From: Eubacteriales bacterium
GTDB taxonomy: Bacteria > Bacillota > Clostridia > Lachnospirales > Lachnospiraceae
Assembly (NCBI GenBank): GCA_030536755.1
Contig: JAUNPJ010000032.1
Span: forward strand, 1 to 39,515
Direction: 5' to 3'
DNA: 39,515 nt
In this document: positions 38,418 to 39,515 of the stretch, piece after piece
How the letters are laid out: each line of letters opens with the position of its first letter
Position numbering within the stretch: the stretch's first letter is position 1
Position numbers and translations under genes: made by a program
The notes under the pieces: generated by a model
Database searches by the model: none
The model's input: the letters and a program-made list of their open reading frames with translations, nothing else
Told to the model about the DNA's origin: nothing

Positions 38418-38446
38418 CGCTCATACCTCCAAATCCATATTTTTCA

Positions 38447-38944
38447 TCAGCTGTCCGCCGGGTTCAAAAACATAGTCTTGCAAATCTGCTTTCCGCTCTC
38501 TGTTCGGAAAATTTTATGATAAACAGAATTCACGGTCTCCATGTTTGAATGGTCTTCATATAAATTCACAAGAAAATCAGCTTCTACTAGGATTTGATAA
38601 TCCATTCCCTCTATATTCGTATAAGTATGGTGATGCCCGACCAGATAACATACACGCTCTGTTATTTTGTCTTCGAATCCCAGCTTTACCAGCATTTCTC
38701 TGGCAACGGATGGTCCTTCCTGCTCCTGCAGTTTTCCATTGCATTTTCCGTATTTTCTTTCTGCCGGTTTGATACCAATATCATGTACATAAGCTGCCGT
38801 CTCCAGTATCTTCATACTTTTCTCATCTAACTGTTCCATTTCGCCGATCAGTTTTGCAAAAGAATGTACTTTCACAAAATGCTGAATCCTTTTTGCATCT
38901 CCGCTATAATAACGTATCATTTCCATAAAAAGCTTATCTTCCAT
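38447..38944 (-). CDS. HD-domain phosphohydrolase
   Basis: The 165-residue protein carries the HD metal motif: H in KVHSFAKLI, HD in AAYVHDIG, and HHHT in LVGHHHTYTN. Such stand-alone HD proteins hydrolyse nucleotides or related phosphates; the substrate is unknown. GCGAGGA precedes the ATG. Its final residues (TMFLNPADS) come from the 20-base repeat also found at 34685, so the C-terminus may have been altered. It lies between a truncated Rrf2 gene and tatD. Confidence 0.85.
   Translation of the reverse strand: MEDKLFMEMIRYYSGDAKRIQHFVKVHSFAKLIGEMEQLDEKSMKILETAAYVHDIGIKPAERKYGKCNGKLQEQEGPSVAREMLVKLGFEDKITERVCYLVGHHHTYTNIEGMDYQILVEADFLVNLYEDHSNMETVNSVYHKIFRTESGKQICKTMFLNPADS
38461..38480. repeat. 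20-base direct repeat, second copy
   Basis: Exact copy of 34685-34704, here inside the 3' end of the HD-domain gene. Confidence 0.7.
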
Positions 38945-38983
38945 TTTATTTTCCTCGCCACTGTATATTTTTGTCGATCACCA

Positions 38984-39178
38984 TTATTTCATAACACGTC
39001 TCATGCTGATCCCTCTGTGACCATCAACAATCTCCGCTTTTTTTAGAAGCGCCAGAATTTTCCGAATGTAGCTGGCGTTGGTACCAACGCTCCCTGCCAT
39101 CTGGTCGGAAGTCAACGAATTGGGAGACTCTGAAATCAGTATCAATACATGCACCGCAACAGAAAATTTTGTGTCCAT
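38984..39178 (-). pseudogene. Truncated Rrf2 family regulator
   Basis: The 64-residue frame is the N-terminal winged helix of Rrf2 (KFSVAVHVLILISES, TSDQMAGSVGTNASYIRKI, LKKAEIVDGHRGIS) and then ends in MRRVMK. Intact members are 130-150 residues with a cysteine-containing C-terminal half, which is missing. AGGAGGG lies eight bases before the ATG and a consensus promoter stands upstream, so it may still be expressed. It heads the HD-tatD unit. A short but functional DNA-binding protein cannot be excluded. Confidence 0.8.
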
Positions 39179-39215
39179 TCGATTTGCCCTCCTATCATTT
39201 CATTTTCACTTTATG

Positions 39216-39252
39216 TACAAAATACATTTCTATGTTTTCTTATGTATTTGTA
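39216..39252. promoter_or_regulatory. Inverted repeat in the rrf2 leader
   Basis: TACAAAATACAT (39216-39227) faces ATGTATTTGTA (39242-39252), one base difference in length. It lies downstream of the start of transcription and may be the operator of the Rrf2-type protein. Confidence 0.45.
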
Positions 39253-39266
39253 TCAGATACGGTTGC

Positions 39267-39295
39267 ATTATATGGTAATCAGAATAATTTGTCAA
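39267..39295 (-). promoter_or_regulatory. Consensus promoter of rrf2'-HD-tatD
   Basis: Minus strand TTGACA (39290-39295), 17 bases, TATAAT (39267-39272): a full sigma-A consensus. Confidence 0.88.
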
Positions 39296-39305
39296 TATTT
39301 TCTCA

Positions 39306-39515
39306 ATGTCAAGCATTACTCATAATTTTGTCGTATCCAACCCGAAAAGCGTAAAACGTTTTGTTACTGCTCTTGAGGAAGCAGAACACGACCGCACACC
39401 AAAGCAAACACTTCCCGAAGTAGCTCTTTGCCGTATTTATCTAACATCCGCACAAGAAAATCTGTCCCTTAACTCACACCGGCTTCCTGTCCAGACTTTT
39501 TCCCAAAAATGGGTA
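39306..39515 (+). CDS. TnpW-like fragment running off the right edge
   Basis: From ATG at 39306 the frame stays open to the end of the window (70 codons seen). Its first 45 residues, with HNFVVSNPKSVKRFVTALEE and AEHDRTPKQTLPE, resemble TnpW-type proteins of Tn4451-like or related conjugative elements; the rest does not. No ribosome site is visible before the ATG. It may be a remnant of a mobile element lying to the right. Identification is from memory and low confidence. Confidence 0.35.
   Translation, partial: MSSITHNFVVSNPKSVKRFVTALEEAEHDRTPKQTLPEVALCRIYLTSAQENLSLNSHRLPVQTFSQKWV

Overview
The window looks like a chromosomal segment of a low-to-mid GC, Gram-positive gut anaerobe, most likely Lachnospiraceae (Dorea / Mediterraneibacter / Blautia-like). 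This rests on AGGAGG ribosome sites, sigma-A promoters, the hrcA-grpE-dnaK-dnaJ order with a CIRCE operator, DapL-type lysine synthesis, a glycyl radical enzyme, and the style of the housekeeping proteins. The genus is inference. Most genes lie on the minus strand and read right to left.

Layout. 1-7150: tandem promoters for a gene off the left edge, radA, a small conserved hypothetical, a Na/Pi cotransporter with a PhoU tail, and a GntR(YtrA-like)-clpC pair that replaces the usual ctsR-mcsAB-clpC arrangement. 7161-9001: dapL and mntP. 9082-13974: the CIRCE-controlled hrcA-grpE-dnaK-dnaJ heat-shock operon. 14063-16544: a panD-panC-BASS transporter (PanS-like) operon whose leader carries a terminator and a candidate antiterminator. 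16559-23184: a glycyl radical operon (activase, glycyl radical enzyme, GntR/LacI-type regulator, sedoheptulokinase-like FGGY kinase) behind a promoter with two TTGGTA-N11-TACCAA operators. Between activase and enzyme sit two head-to-head copies of a structured repeat, the least explained object in the window. 23234-29231: a beta-glucoside cassette (RpiR regulator, PTS EIIBCA, 6-phospho-beta-glucosidase) lying between an intact rsmH and a second, internally deleted rsmH fragment. 29233-34678: a secreted FN3-like protein, a large orphan double-HTH regulator, an XRE/cupin regulator with cardiolipin synthase, and a DUF378 membrane protein. 34685-37491: a decayed sugar operon (FGGY kinase and fucose/arabinose-type isomerase, both with deletions) opposite an intact AraC/PocR regulator that ends in a long perfect palindrome. 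37563-39515: tatD, an HD-domain gene and a truncated Rrf2 regulator behind a consensus promoter, then a TnpW-like fragment running off the edge.

The window thus mixes a stable core (repair, proteostasis, lysine, pantothenate) with accessory sugar metabolism. The accessory part shows clear scars: duplicated rsmH, two decaying sugar genes, a cut regulator and several families of palindromic repeats. The best candidates for undescribed biology are the paired structured repeats at 21438-22190, whose core helix shows compensatory changes between copies, and the glycyl radical / sugar kinase operon around them.
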